The position numbers were made by a program, and so were the translations under genes. From Planctomycetota bacterium (lineage in GTDB: Bacteria; Planctomycetota; Brocadiia; SM23-32; JAKLEA01), in the NCBI GenBank assembly GCA_022711755.1, contig JAKLEA010000029.1:1-64000 (forward strand): DNA of 64,000 nt. The letters are read 5' to 3'. Shown in pieces: positions 9,457 to 18,196 of this stretch (within the stretch, counting starts at the first letter, position 1; each line of letters begins with the position of its first letter). The notes under the pieces were generated by a model. It did not search any database. It saw only the letters and a list, made by a program, of their open reading frames with translations, and was not told where the DNA came from.

Positions 9457-10533
9457 GTGAATATCAGGATCGCATCAAGGCGAGCAGTCTTCAGTGTCGT
9501 TTTTCTTGCGGCAATCCTCGGCGGTCTTGATTCCTTCGCCGCCGATCAGCGTCCGACCGCCCCTCTACAGCCTGAGACCGGCCCAGGCGGGAAGGAATAC
9601 AAGCATAAGGCAGTCAAGGAATTCCGATACGGCAATGAGGGAGAAGGATACTGGATATTCCAGCCTGACGAGCCGCGCCCCGAAAGCGCTCCCGTGGTGA
9701 TCTTTCTGCATGGGTACTCCGCGATGTTCCCGGTCTTTTATCGCGCATGGATAGAACATATATGCATGCGCGGGAACATCGTCATCTATCCGCAGTACCA
9801 GTCCGGCCCGCTCTCGCCGACGTGGCACTATTTCCCGAACGTCCTTACCGCAGTGAAGGACGCGAGGGAGAAGTTGAAGAATGCGGAAATCCACGTCGCC
9901 GCGCAGTGGGATAAATGCGCAGTAGTCGGCCATTCCTTCGGCGGGGCGATGACGGCAAAATACGCCTCCGTCGCCGCTGCCGAGGGCGTTCCGATACCCC
10001 TTGCGGCGATGTCCGTCCAGCCCGGAGCGGGGCCAAAACAGGCTCCTCAATTCGGCCTGAAACTCGACAAGCTCGATCAGATTCCGGCCTCAACGCTGCT
10101 GGTCGTCGTGGTCGGGGAGGATGATACGGTTGTCGGGAATATTCTGGGACGAGAGATTTTCAGGGGAGCCGTGAACGTCCCGGCCGAGAACAAGGATTTC
10201 TGCGTATTAATGTCCGATACCTACGGCGATCCGCCGCTTCTGTCCACTCATGCCTCCCCGTCGGCCATTCCACGCGACATACCGGGCATCCAGACGGCCT
10301 CGACTTTCGCGGAGAGGAAGGCGTCCAAGTTCCGGGACAGGGGCACAAACCCGGCCGGCGTTGACGCACAGGACTATTACGGCATCTGGAAGATTTTCGA
10401 CGCCCTTTGCGACTGCGCCTTTTACGGGAAGAACCGCGAATACGCGCTGGGCAACACGCCTGAGCAACGCTTCATGGGCAAATGGAGCGACGGCAAGCCG
10501 GTCAAGGAACTGGTTGTGACGGACGATCCGTAG
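9457..10533 (+). CDS. Secreted alpha/beta hydrolase
   Basis: 358 aa from the GTG at 9457, chosen because GGAAGGGAG lies 6 bases before it; in-frame ATGs at 9400 and 9427 lack a good site. A Sec signal peptide (basic start, then VFSVVFLAAILGGLDSFA) is followed by an alpha/beta-hydrolase core: VVIFLHGYSA with the oxyanion HG, nucleophile elbow VVGHSFGGAMTA (Ser in GHSFGG), and VVVGEDDTVVG, where an acidic catalytic residue is expected. A His near the C-terminal part (LLSTHASPS) may complete the triad. Resembles PET-hydrolase/platelet-activating-factor-acetylhydrolase-like families; substrate unknown. Confidence 0.8.
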   Translation: MNIRIASRRAVFSVVFLAAILGGLDSFAADQRPTAPLQPETGPGGKEYKHKAVKEFRYGNEGEGYWIFQPDEPRPESAPVVIFLHGYSAMFPVFYRAWIEHICMRGNIVIYPQYQSGPLSPTWHYFPNVLTAVKDAREKLKNAEIHVAAQWDKCAVVGHSFGGAMTAKYASVAAAEGVPIPLAAMSVQPGAGPKQAPQFGLKLDKLDQIPASTLLVVVVGEDDTVVGNILGREIFRGAVNVPAENKDFCVLMSDTYGDPPLLSTHASPSAIPRDIPGIQTASTFAERKASKFRDRGTNPAGVDAQDYYGIWKIFDALCDCAFYGKNREYALGNTPEQRFMGKWSDGKPVKELVVTDDP

Positions 10534-10598
10534 AGGCAGGATGTTCTGCGTTTAGCGCCTGCTCTGCCAAGCGAATAGTCGAGTCACATGTACATCCA

Positions 10599-10619
10599 TT
10601 TGGCGTTGAATTCGCCAAA
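10599..10619. terminator. Hairpin between convergent genes
   Basis: TTTGGCG, a 7-base loop and CGCCAAA, between a + gene ending at 10533 and a - gene ending at 10629. There is no clear T-tract, so it is a weak terminator candidate. Confidence 0.3.
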
Positions 10620-10628
10620 GAAGGACAT

Positions 10629-12065
10629 TCAGGGCTGTTGGATTTCAAACTCCAGCACAACGAACTCGCGCTTGCTCACGGCGATGGTATGGAATGAGGT
10701 CGGGGTATCGAAAACAACGCCCCCGCTGCCGGGGAAGAAATCACATTTTCCGTGTTCCTTGCCGTCAACGATAACCCAACATGTATCCCCTTCCCTGGCT
10801 TGATAAACGAGATGCTTGCCGTCGGGACTGAATACTGGAACATTTCCAGTGCTGTCGTATTCTTTGCCCTTGACCCCGTCCAGAATCAGGAATGATGCCC
10901 TCACATCCTCACAGCAGTATGCGACGTGTTTACTGTCCGGGCTGAAAACCGCCCGCCCTGGGCATTTATACGGTTCACCCACTACTCCATCTATCACGGG
11001 AGGCCACCCATCCTTTGTCATACCTATGAAAGCCGCGCGATTGCCGTCGGGAGAGAATGATATGCTGTTCATATCCATGCCCTGCAGATTCTTGAATATT
11101 ACCGGCTTGCCGTCCACGACGAAGTTGAAAGTGCGCGTTTTGTCAAGGCAGCAGTAGCCTATGCGTTCGCTGTTTGGACTGAACCCAAGACCACCCCCGA
11201 AAACATACATGTATTCCTTGCTCTCATCGTCGTCAACAACAACGACAAGTGCTTTCTCCGGGCCGGCTACGTAAGCGATTCTCTTGCCGTCAGGGCTGAA
11301 CCTGATGGAATTCTCAGCGATTGAGGCATATGGCTTGCTTTCCCTGTCGTCGTTGACGAGTATCCAGTTGGCTCCGCGTTTAATGGTATATGCAAACCCC
11401 TTCCGACAGGGATTGGCGACGAAAGTTCCATACTCGCCGCCCATCCCTTCGCGCGCCGGACCTTCCGTTCCATTGATGACCATGTGCCAGACAGCGCCTT
11501 GTCTCGCTATGTATGCGACGTCCTCGCTGTCGTGACTGAAGACTATTGATCCGAGAATCTTGTCGTATTCCTTGCCTTCGATCCCGTCCACCACCGCAAG
11601 CATTTTACCGCCCCTGCTCGCAATAAAAGCCATCCGTTTGCTGTCCGGACTGAATACCGGACTATAGATTTCGATAGCGTTATAAGGTTCGCTCTCGTTG
11701 CCGTCGCACACTACGTGCCATTTACCCTTTCGTCGCGCCTTGTATGCCACGCGCTTGCTGTCCGGACTGAATATCGGGCCTGGGTTCTTGAAATCGAACC
11801 CATCGAAACTCTTATTTGCCTTGCCGTCTACTACAATGACTCTATGAGTCGTCCTATATACTATTCGTCTTGCGTCCGGTGAAGTGTACATCTGATGTAT
11901 ATCTGAAGGCATATCCCCGATCTTTGTCGTCTTCTCTGTCAGAAGGACGCCATCTCCAGCCATGTTGCCAATCGCTGCAGTTTCATCTGAACGGACCGGC
12001 GTGAACAACAAGGCAACAAAAATGACAATCATAAAAGATTCAGATCGAAGATTGAGAAATGTCAT
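10629..12065 (-). CDS. Secreted TolB/PD40-like beta-propeller protein
   Basis: 478 aa with an N-terminal signal segment (SFMIVIFVALLFTPVRS). The body is about nine to ten repeats of roughly 42 residues, each with FSPDSKRVAY/IAF and a VVDGxEGKEY turn, i.e. WD40-like (PD40/TolB) blades. Such propellers bind proteins or peptides in the periplasm; no enzyme domain is attached. GAGGAG lies 9 bases before the ATG. The gene looks less GC-rich than its neighbours and uses many T-ending codons, so it may be a more recent arrival. Confidence 0.8.
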   Translation of the reverse strand: MTFLNLRSESFMIVIFVALLFTPVRSDETAAIGNMAGDGVLLTEKTTKIGDMPSDIHQMYTSPDARRIVYRTTHRVIVVDGKANKSFDGFDFKNPGPIFSPDSKRVAYKARRKGKWHVVCDGNESEPYNAIEIYSPVFSPDSKRMAFIASRGGKMLAVVDGIEGKEYDKILGSIVFSHDSEDVAYIARQGAVWHMVINGTEGPAREGMGGEYGTFVANPCRKGFAYTIKRGANWILVNDDRESKPYASIAENSIRFSPDGKRIAYVAGPEKALVVVVDDDESKEYMYVFGGGLGFSPNSERIGYCCLDKTRTFNFVVDGKPVIFKNLQGMDMNSISFSPDGNRAAFIGMTKDGWPPVIDGVVGEPYKCPGRAVFSPDSKHVAYCCEDVRASFLILDGVKGKEYDSTGNVPVFSPDGKHLVYQAREGDTCWVIVDGKEHGKCDFFPGSGGVVFDTPTSFHTIAVSKREFVVLEFEIQQP

Positions 12066-12139
12066 TATAATTACTCCTCTATGTGGTCACACGAGCTATC
12101 AGCTATCAGCAACACACTACCGACGTGTTCCAAATGGGC

Positions 12140-13132
12140 CTATTGCCTCGCTTTGCCACCGCCCTCTTTGGACGCGATTGCCTTCTGAGCGTTCTCAATC
12201 CAGCCCGTTGGCCCGCCTTTCATATAGCCGCTCTTGCCGAGAACATTGCCTTCGGTATCCAGAAACAGGATGGTTGGGTATCCCCTGATGCCGTACTTCG
12301 TGGCCAGTTCCTGATTCTGCTTTTTCGTCTCCTCGTCCTGCGCCTTCTTCCTCGGAAAGTCAATCTCAAGCAGCACGACGTTTTCCGCAGCCCACTGTTT
12401 GAATTCCGGAGTGTCGAAGACCTCGGCCTTCAGCTTGATGCACCAGCCGCACCAATCGCTGCCGGTGAAATCGGCAAGGATGGGCTTCTTCGTCTTCTTC
12501 GATGCATTCATCGCCTCGTCCAGAGACGTCAGCCATTCCGCCCCGTCCGCTTTGGCCTTCTTCTCTCCCTTTTCCACCTTCTGCCCCTTCGCGTCTTTCT
12601 CCACCTTTTCGAGCGTTGGGAGTTCGGGTTGCTTTGCAGCGGCCGGCGCGTCCGCCCTGGCGTCAATGATCTTCCGGGCGTTCTCAATCCAGGCCTTTGC
12701 CCCGCCCTTCATGTATCCACTCTTGCCCAGCGCCTTGCCATCGGCGTCAAGGAACAGGATGGTCGGATATCCCCTGATGCCGTACTTCGCGGCGAGTTCC
12801 TGATTCTGCTTTTTTGTGTCCGCGCTCTGAGCCTTCTTTTTCGGGAAATCCAGTTCGAGGAGAATGACGTTCTCGCCAGCCCATTGCTTGAATTCCTTTG
12901 TGTCGAATACCTCAGCCTTCAGCTTTATGCACCAGCCGCACCAGTCGCTGCCGGTGAAATCCGCAAGGATGGGTTTTCCCGATTCCTTAGCCGCCTCCAC
13001 GGCTTTGTCATAGGAGGTCAACCAGACCGACGACCCGCCCTTGGTCTTCCCTTCAGCCGCATCGGCTGAGAAAGCACAACAGAAAGCAACCAGCGCCGAC
13101 GCCGCCAGAACTGGAACTATTCTGCCTCTCAT
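12140..13132 (-). CDS. Periplasmic protein with two tandem thioredoxin-like domains
   Basis: 330 aa from the ATG at 13132, which follows AAGGAG and begins a signal peptide (VPVLAASALVAFCCAFSADA). Two thioredoxin_7/DUF255-type domains, about 38-160 and 198-325, each have SDWCGWCIKLKAEVFDT (CGWC at 65-68 and 228-231) and cis-Pro GYPTILFLD. They are nearly identical and separated by a Lys/Glu-rich linker (about 165-197). CGWC suggests thiol-disulfide reduction or oxidation of envelope proteins. Confidence 0.88.
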   Translation of the reverse strand: MRGRIVPVLAASALVAFCCAFSADAAEGKTKGGSSVWLTSYDKAVEAAKESGKPILADFTGSDWCGWCIKLKAEVFDTKEFKQWAGENVILLELDFPKKKAQSADTKKQNQELAAKYGIRGYPTILFLDADGKALGKSGYMKGGAKAWIENARKIIDARADAPAAAKQPELPTLEKVEKDAKGQKVEKGEKKAKADGAEWLTSLDEAMNASKKTKKPILADFTGSDWCGWCIKLKAEVFDTPEFKQWAAENVVLLEIDFPRKKAQDEETKKQNQELATKYGIRGYPTILFLDTEGNVLGKSGYMKGGPTGWIENAQKAIASKEGGGKARQ

Positions 13133-13258
13133 TTTTTTCTCCTTTATGATGTTGCAGAATGAACTGCCGCATCGTTGACACAATCCTAATTAAAACACAC
13201 ACACCGCCCGACTGAACATTAATGAGTATATCCGCCGTTGCCCTCCCTGGATAGAGGG

Positions 13259-14650
13259 TCACATCCATGCCTTGCCGTCCGGCGATTCCGCGCAGTAGGC
13301 TGAAAGAACCTTGTTTATCCCGTCCGCAATATTGCGGCAATCGCGGGGGGAGAACCACTGATTCAGCGAAACCGTTATCACGCGGTCGAAAAGATCGTCC
13401 GCAACCGGGCAATCCCCGCGCGCGTACGAAACCTTCCCGCCGCGCTCGCGATAGATTGGGCACTCGAAGGGGCAATTTGCCTCCGTCGGGCCGCGTTTGC
13501 CCGTCACGGGGAACATGTAGGAGTAGACATGCCAGTCCGGCCGCGCGGTCTTGCCGCGCATCCCGCAACCGACGCCCTCGGCGCGTAACGCCTCGACAAT
13601 CTTCCCGCCAAGTTCGATGGTTTCAGGGAAGAAACGCAGGTTGTATCCGACCTCGCCATCCGGGTCGTTGAGCTTCTGCGGCGTGATCTCCTTATAAGTC
13701 TTGAGTCTCTCCAGAATGCGACGCTTGACCTGCCTGAAGCGATTGACGGTCTGCTCCATTTTCGACAGCTGGACGACGTCCACCGCCGCTTCCATCTCGG
13801 ACATTCGATAATTCGTCCCGCAGAAGAGTTCGCCGTCGTAACGCGGGGGCGCGAACCTGTCCGGACGCCACAGCCCGCCGCACTCGGCGATTCCGTTCGC
13901 CCTGTCCCAAAGCCTCTGGTTGTTGGTAAGGATCAGGCCTCCCTCGCCCCCACCTACTATCTTGTAGGCCGAGATGCTGAAGCAGCCCAGATCGCCGAAG
14001 GTTCCGACGTATTTCCCGCCGAACCTCCCGCCGCAGGACTGCGCGCAGTCCTCGACGACCTTAAGTTTGTGCTTGCGCGCGACCTTCATGATCGAGCGCA
14101 TGTCGCATACGCTGCCCATGACGTGCGTCGGGGCGAGGGCGACTGTGCGTTTCGTGATGAGCGGCTCGATCTTCTTCGGGTCCATCGCCAGCGATTCGTC
14201 AACATCACAGAATATCGGTATTGCGCCCGAAGTCACGACCGCCGCCGCTGTCGCGAAGAAACCGATTGCCGGGCAAATTACCTCTGCTCCGGGACCAGCC
14301 CCGGCGGCAACGAAGGCGCTGTGGAGGGCCGCCGTGCCGGAACTCATACCTATCGCATGTTTTACACCGAAGATTTCCCGCGCAGTCCGCTCGAACGCCT
14401 GCACTCTTGTTTCCTTCAGGTTAGCGTAGTAGTTAGCAAGGAAAGGCCCGTCGCCCATCCCCTCCTCCAGCAGCGCGGCCTTGATCTTCCTCAGCGCCGG
14501 CTTCGGAATGCCGAACCGTTCCGCAACGGACATGAACTCCTCGATACCGATTTTCGGTTTGCCGACTCCTTCGATGCGGGTGACGGCCTTCATGCCGCCC
14601 TGGAGCGCCAGACGTTGCGCGTCTCTGTCAGTCTTCATCCTGCCTGCCAT
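13259..14650 (-). CDS. DegT/DnrJ/EryC1/StrS-family PLP aminotransferase
   Basis: 463 aa from the ATG at 14650 (GAAGGGAAG 8 bases upstream). PLP-dependent sugar aminotransferase fold: SSGTAALHSAFVAAGAGPGAEVICPAIGFFATAAAVVTSGAIPIFCDVD, VVEDCAQSCGG, and SISAYKIVGGGEGGLILTN, whose Lys is the expected Schiff-base residue. An N-terminal extension of about 60 residues (including IEEFMSVAERFG) precedes the core. Likely makes an amino sugar for the surface polysaccharide genes around it, though some relatives are regulatory or act in aminoglycoside-like pathways. Confidence 0.85.
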   Translation of the reverse strand: MAGRMKTDRDAQRLALQGGMKAVTRIEGVGKPKIGIEEFMSVAERFGIPKPALRKIKAALLEEGMGDGPFLANYYANLKETRVQAFERTAREIFGVKHAIGMSSGTAALHSAFVAAGAGPGAEVICPAIGFFATAAAVVTSGAIPIFCDVDESLAMDPKKIEPLITKRTVALAPTHVMGSVCDMRSIMKVARKHKLKVVEDCAQSCGGRFGGKYVGTFGDLGCFSISAYKIVGGGEGGLILTNNQRLWDRANGIAECGGLWRPDRFAPPRYDGELFCGTNYRMSEMEAAVDVVQLSKMEQTVNRFRQVKRRILERLKTYKEITPQKLNDPDGEVGYNLRFFPETIELGGKIVEALRAEGVGCGMRGKTARPDWHVYSYMFPVTGKRGPTEANCPFECPIYRERGGKVSYARGDCPVADDLFDRVITVSLNQWFSPRDCRNIADGINKVLSAYCAESPDGKAWM

Positions 14651-14820
14651 GTGAAATCTTCCCTTCGGACATGCTGGAGGACAATCTGCCATCCGACCGG
14701 CCATACGCTGCCACATATTTTACACAAAAGGTATCCCGGAGTGGAGGCAGATTGAAAATTTACGAAACCGGCGCATTGGTGGACGGGCGCTCTTAAATAT
14801 GATTCAGTGACTTTCACCGC

Positions 14821-14849
14821 TTGACAGGGAACTGGTTCGCAAATAGAAT
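14821..14849 (+). promoter_or_regulatory. Near-consensus sigma70 promoter P1
   Basis: TTGACA (14821-14826), a 17-base spacer and TAGAAT (14844-14849). Predicted start near 14856. The first open frame downstream is a five-codon minigene, then a hairpin and nine Ts. Confidence 0.6.
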
Positions 14850-14872
14850 ATTCATCAAGGTTGGGGAGTCGC

Positions 14873-14890
14873 ATGAAACTCGTGGTGTGA
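14873..14890 (+). CDS. Five-codon minigene (possible leader peptide)
   Basis: ATG AAA CTC GTG GTG TGA (MKLVV), 4 bases after GGGGAG at 14863-14868. It lies between promoter P1 and a hairpin/T-tract. Too short to judge by coding statistics; its placement is the only argument. Confidence 0.25.
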   Translation: MKLVV

Positions 14891-14918
14891 CCCGCGCCGG
14901 TCGTCAGACTTTTTTTTT
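14889..14918 (+). terminator. Short hairpin followed by nine Ts
   Basis: GACC, 6-base loop, GGTC (14889-14902), a few bases and T9 (14910-14918). The stem is short but the T-tract is the longest in the intergenic region. It would end a transcript of about 60 bases from P1. Confidence 0.45.
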
Positions 14919-14944
14919 ACACGAGACTGGATTTGTCGTAACAT
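14916..14944 (+). promoter_or_regulatory. Candidate promoter P2 for the NYN-rnc genes
   Basis: TTTACA (14916-14921), a 17-base spacer and TAACAT (14939-14944). The -35 overlaps the T-tract of the upstream short unit. The rest of the gap to 15104 contains a small inverted repeat (CGATTG...CAATCG near 14988) and nothing else I can name. Confidence 0.4.
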
Positions 14945-15104
14945 GCCCCCGTTCTATGTCATGGGGCTGAAATAAGCGTTTCGGCGATTGTCGCGAGTGT
15001 CGCAATCGGGAAATAGAAAGACTATTGCAGTTTAGGCAACCGGGAAACAGGGCAGATCGCCCGTAATCCCACAACACTTCCATCATCGAAAGGAAGCGGA
15101 AAAC

Positions 15105-15791
15105 ATGTCAACGCCGTTCTACCCTAACAACGGGCAGCGTGTGGCCATCTTCATTGACGTGCAGAACATGTTCTACTCGGCCAAGACGCTCCACCAGTCC
15201 AAGATTGACTACAGCAAACTCCTCGAAACGATCGTCTCGGGAAGGCAACTGGTAAGAGCCATAGCCTACATCGTCCAGAAGCCCGACGTTGATCAGACGA
15301 GCTTCCTGGACGCCCTTGACCGGCTCGGTTACGAGATTAAGGCCAAGGAGTTGCGCATCCGCCCGGACGGAACGTCCAAGGGTGACTGGGGCATGGAAAT
15401 CGCCATTGACGCACTGACGCTCGCCCCGAAGGTGGACACCACAGTGCTGGTCACAGGCGACGGCGACTTCGTGCCGCTGGTCTACGCCCTCAGGGCGCAG
15501 GGTTGCAGGATGGAAGTCGTCTCCTTCGACCGGAGCACAAGCACCGACCTGATCCGCGCAGCAGACAGGTTCATACCGATTGACACAACCGTCCTCTTCA
15601 AAGAGCCGAAGTTTATGCAGGACAATTCCTATCAGCAGCAACCGCCGCAGGAAGGCGGGGACGACTTCAATCGCTCCAATAGGTCTTATAGCCCATACGG
15701 AAAGTCAACCTACTCCTCCCGCCAGGGACGCGATGAAACAGACGACGGCGATGACCGCCAGCCGATCCCGGAAGGCGATGACATACCGTAA
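15105..15791 (+). CDS. NYN-domain (LabA/DUF88-like) putative ribonuclease
   Basis: 228 aa. PIN-like NYN fold at about 10-160: AIFIDVQNMFYSA (first Asp), MEIAIDALTLAPKVDTTVLVTGDGDFVPLVYALRAQGC (Asp cluster TGDGDF), SFDRSTSTDLIRAADRFI. The acidic residues expected for Mg-dependent RNA cleavage are present. The last 60 residues are low-complexity (Gln, Ser, Tyr, Asp-rich). GAAAGGAAG precedes the ATG. RNase III follows 33 bases later, so a shared RNA-processing role is plausible. Confidence 0.85.
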   Translation: MSTPFYPNNGQRVAIFIDVQNMFYSAKTLHQSKIDYSKLLETIVSGRQLVRAIAYIVQKPDVDQTSFLDALDRLGYEIKAKELRIRPDGTSKGDWGMEIAIDALTLAPKVDTTVLVTGDGDFVPLVYALRAQGCRMEVVSFDRSTSTDLIRAADRFIPIDTTVLFKEPKFMQDNSYQQQPPQEGGDDFNRSNRSYSPYGKSTYSSRQGRDETDDGDDRQPIPEGDDIP

Positions 15792-15824
15792 CTACCGTTG
15801 GTCCGGACAATGACGAGGTGACGT

Positions 15825-16541
15825 GTGCTTGAGCGTCTGGCGACATGCCAGAGCCAGTTGGGGTATTATTTCCGGAATCCGTCCCTGCTGGAACTGGCGC
15901 TCACTCATTCGTCCGTGCGATCCGACCCGGACGCAAGCAACGAACGACTGGAGTTCCTGGGCGACGCCGTCATCGGGCTGATCGCATCGGAATATCTCTG
16001 TAAAACGCTCCCCGGTGTTTCCGAGGGAGAGTTAACGAAGATTAAATCCGTCGTGGTCAGCGCGCAGACGCTGGCCAAGTTCAGCAGGCGGCTCAATTTG
16101 CAGGAATCGCTGCAGGTGGGCAGGGGGTTGTTCGAGAAACGCCTCCTGCCCCGCAGTCTGCTCGCAAACGCTTATGAGGCCACAGTCGCTGCGATATTCC
16201 TCGACGGCGGATTGGATTCCGCCCGCGAGTTTGTTCTGCGGCAGTTGAAATATGAAATTGATCTCGTATGCCGTAATGAACACCGCATGAATTACAAGAG
16301 CATCCTCCAGCACCATGTACAGAAGCACATGGGCGCCACGCCCCATTACCGCGTGCAGAAGGAGGTTGGCCCCAACCACGGCAGGCAATTCCAGGTCGTG
16401 GTCGTCATCGGGCAGAAGGAATACGAAAGCGGCTGGGGACAAAGCAAGAAGGACGCGGAACAACAGGCGGCGGAGAAAACCTTCAACATTCTGTTCCCCA
16501 ATGCGGACAGCAGCGAGATATCGCTTAACGACTCGCAGTAG
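15825..16541 (+). CDS. rnc: Ribonuclease III
   Basis: 238 aa from a GTG at 15825. The RNase III signature ERLEFLGDAVIGLIASEYL (about 40-58) carries the catalytic Glu and Asp, and a second acidic motif lies at EATVAAIFLDGG (about 112-123). A double-stranded-RNA-binding domain follows at about 155-228 (NYKSILQHHVQK ... GWGQSKKDAEQQAAEKTF). It processes rRNA and structured mRNAs. Full length for the family. Its stop is 6 bases from the stop of the convergent kinase gene. Confidence 0.95.
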   Translation: MLERLATCQSQLGYYFRNPSLLELALTHSSVRSDPDASNERLEFLGDAVIGLIASEYLCKTLPGVSEGELTKIKSVVVSAQTLAKFSRRLNLQESLQVGRGLFEKRLLPRSLLANAYEATVAAIFLDGGLDSAREFVLRQLKYEIDLVCRNEHRMNYKSILQHHVQKHMGATPHYRVQKEVGPNHGRQFQVVVVIGQKEYESGWGQSKKDAEQQAAEKTFNILFPNADSSEISLNDSQ

Positions 16542-16547
16542 CCCCCA

Positions 16548-17438
16548 TTATCCCCTGCGGGAGGCGGTCCGCCAGAACCTGTGTGCCTTGATCGCCGCTG
16601 AAATCTCCCTGATCGCCCCCCGGACGGTTTCCTTTGGCGCGTCAGGCCCCAGGCAGACCTTCAGAAATCGCAACTGATCCCGCCCCGGCAGCAGCGGGGC
16701 GCCGCCGCTCATTTTGTCGTATGATCTGGCCAGTCTTGCCATCATCCTCACCCTCCCCCCCGGCATTATCCGCTTCAGAATCCGCGCCTTGTCCAGGTCC
16801 ACTATCGTAACGCTCGAATAGCGCTCGGAAGCCGGGCAACAGGCGTTTTCCACGGCGGGATGAGCCAGGATATTCGTAAGGTTCAGGTCCGGATGCGCCA
16901 CGCCGGCATCGGCTAGCCGTTTTACTGCCTGAGCCGTAAGGGTCACCAGTCTCCGCAATTCCGCTCCGGACAGCGCGTCGGGATTCTTTTGTAATTCCAT
17001 CAGCAGGCTGCCGCAATCAGTTGCGTTTTCAATATATAAGGTGAAGATATCGAGCCTGCATGGGCCGCGCCCACAGACGCGGATCGCCACCGGTTCCGCA
17101 ACCGGCGCGCCTCGTTGGAGCGCATCAAGGCTGACTGCCGCCTCATTTATCGCCCGCGACGCATTTGGATACCCGTCACTAAGAACGTCGCCCAGCAGCC
17201 CCCCGTGCCGGTAATGACGCCAGACAAGCGGCGGCGCATCGGACTTTTTGAATTTTATCAGGCAGGTTTCCCCTCGCCCGCCGGGCATTCGAACAATCTG
17301 CGCGGATTCGGAGCTTTGCGGATGATCGTCAGCATCGAAGCCGGCCGCATGAAGCAGATCGGGCCAAGGGGCTCGCCCGTATAACGTTCTGTCCCCCCCA
17401 ATCAGAGAATGCCAGTCTTGAGGCAGTCCATCAGCCAT
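16548..17438 (-). CDS. KdkA/WaaP-like lipopolysaccharide sugar kinase
   Basis: 296 aa. A small atypical kinase fold seen in Kdo kinase (KdkA) and RfaP/WaaP: VWRHYRHGGLLGDVL near 72-86, NEAAVSLDALQRGAPVAEPVA, catalytic loop VAHPDLNLTNILA near 180-192 and metal-binding IVDLDKARI near 212-220. KdkA phosphorylates Kdo of lipid A-core at the inner leaflet. Its presence supports an LPS-bearing outer membrane. Acceptor sugar is inferred, not shown. Confidence 0.8.
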   Translation of the reverse strand: MADGLPQDWHSLIGGDRTLYGRAPWPDLLHAAGFDADDHPQSSESAQIVRMPGGRGETCLIKFKKSDAPPLVWRHYRHGGLLGDVLSDGYPNASRAINEAAVSLDALQRGAPVAEPVAIRVCGRGPCRLDIFTLYIENATDCGSLLMELQKNPDALSGAELRRLVTLTAQAVKRLADAGVAHPDLNLTNILAHPAVENACCPASERYSSVTIVDLDKARILKRIMPGGRVRMMARLARSYDKMSGGAPLLPGRDQLRFLKVCLGPDAPKETVRGAIREISAAIKAHRFWRTASRRG

Positions 17439-17631
17439 ATACGCTATCCTGCAAGTGAACTTATTTGTCTTCTGCGCTTGCGCGCGGGATTGTGAAGGCG
17501 ATTCCAGCCGTCGCCATCAACGCCGGATCATTCTATCACACGCGCCACCAACATGAATGAAATACCCGTGATGCGCAATGAAACGCGGAGGTAACGACCC
17601 CATCAGCGGCCGAGCAGTTGCAAAGCTCAAC

Positions 17632-17934
17632 CTACGTCTGTTGCCTCTGAGAATCAAATCGAACTCTCAATATCTTGATGACAGCCGCAAGAAGACAGGC
17701 AAACCCCGATACAGCAGCCCCGATGAATAAACCCCAAATCATGCCCACGGCGAAAGAATAACGAACTGCGCCGTCTGCTTCATCCAAGTTGAACAGGCTC
17801 CTTACGAATTCCGGGGAGATTCTTGCGATCACAGCGCCGAATCCGCCGCCGAGAATGGAAGACAGAAGCGCGCCGAGAACAATAATGACAAAGAACCCCA
17901 CAGCAGCTTTGAGCGAACTCTCTGTGCTCATCAT
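17632..17934 (-). CDS. Small two-segment membrane protein, unknown
   Basis: 100 aa with hydrophobic segments at about 10-35 and 62-88; a short loop between them. GAGAGGTG lies 4 bases before the ATG at 17934 (a second ATG follows directly). No family recognised. It stands alone: about 190 bases on one side and 260 on the other hold no gene that I can see. Confidence 0.55.
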   Translation of the reverse strand: MMSTESSLKAAVGFFVIIVLGALLSSILGGGFGAVIARISPEFVRSLFNLDEADGAVRYSFAVGMIWGLFIGAAVSGFACLLAAVIKILRVRFDSQRQQT

Positions 17935-18094
17935 TTCACCTCTCAGAAAGATTCGCCTTGTATCTTGTATTCTCAGTAACGCTCATGAAACATTTCAACT
18001 CTTACGCATACGATAACATTCGCCTATTCCGGACGCAATGAGATGACCCGCAAAGTATGGAAACCCACTGCCCGCCTGGCTATACTTCCCAAAG

Positions 18095-18122
18095 CAGGAT
18101 GGGTGCTTTGCACCCACGCGGT
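18095..18122 (+). repeat. Dispersed palindromic repeat, GGGTGC/GCACCC type
   Basis: TGGGTGC, TTT, GCACCCA followed by CGCGG. The same arms and the same CACGCGG end occur at 40805-40833 on the other strand. It sits about 75 bases before the di-haem protein gene. No other element seen in 17935-18196. Confidence 0.6.
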
Positions 18123-18196
18123 ACAATGTGAAACCTCACGATCCACCGCGCATCATCGCGGCTTTTCCGCGTCTCAACCAGATCATTGGACAAAGT

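Noticed and set aside
13184..13258. Promoter for the thioredoxin gene
   Set aside because: I found no -10/-35 pair on the minus strand with acceptable spacing.
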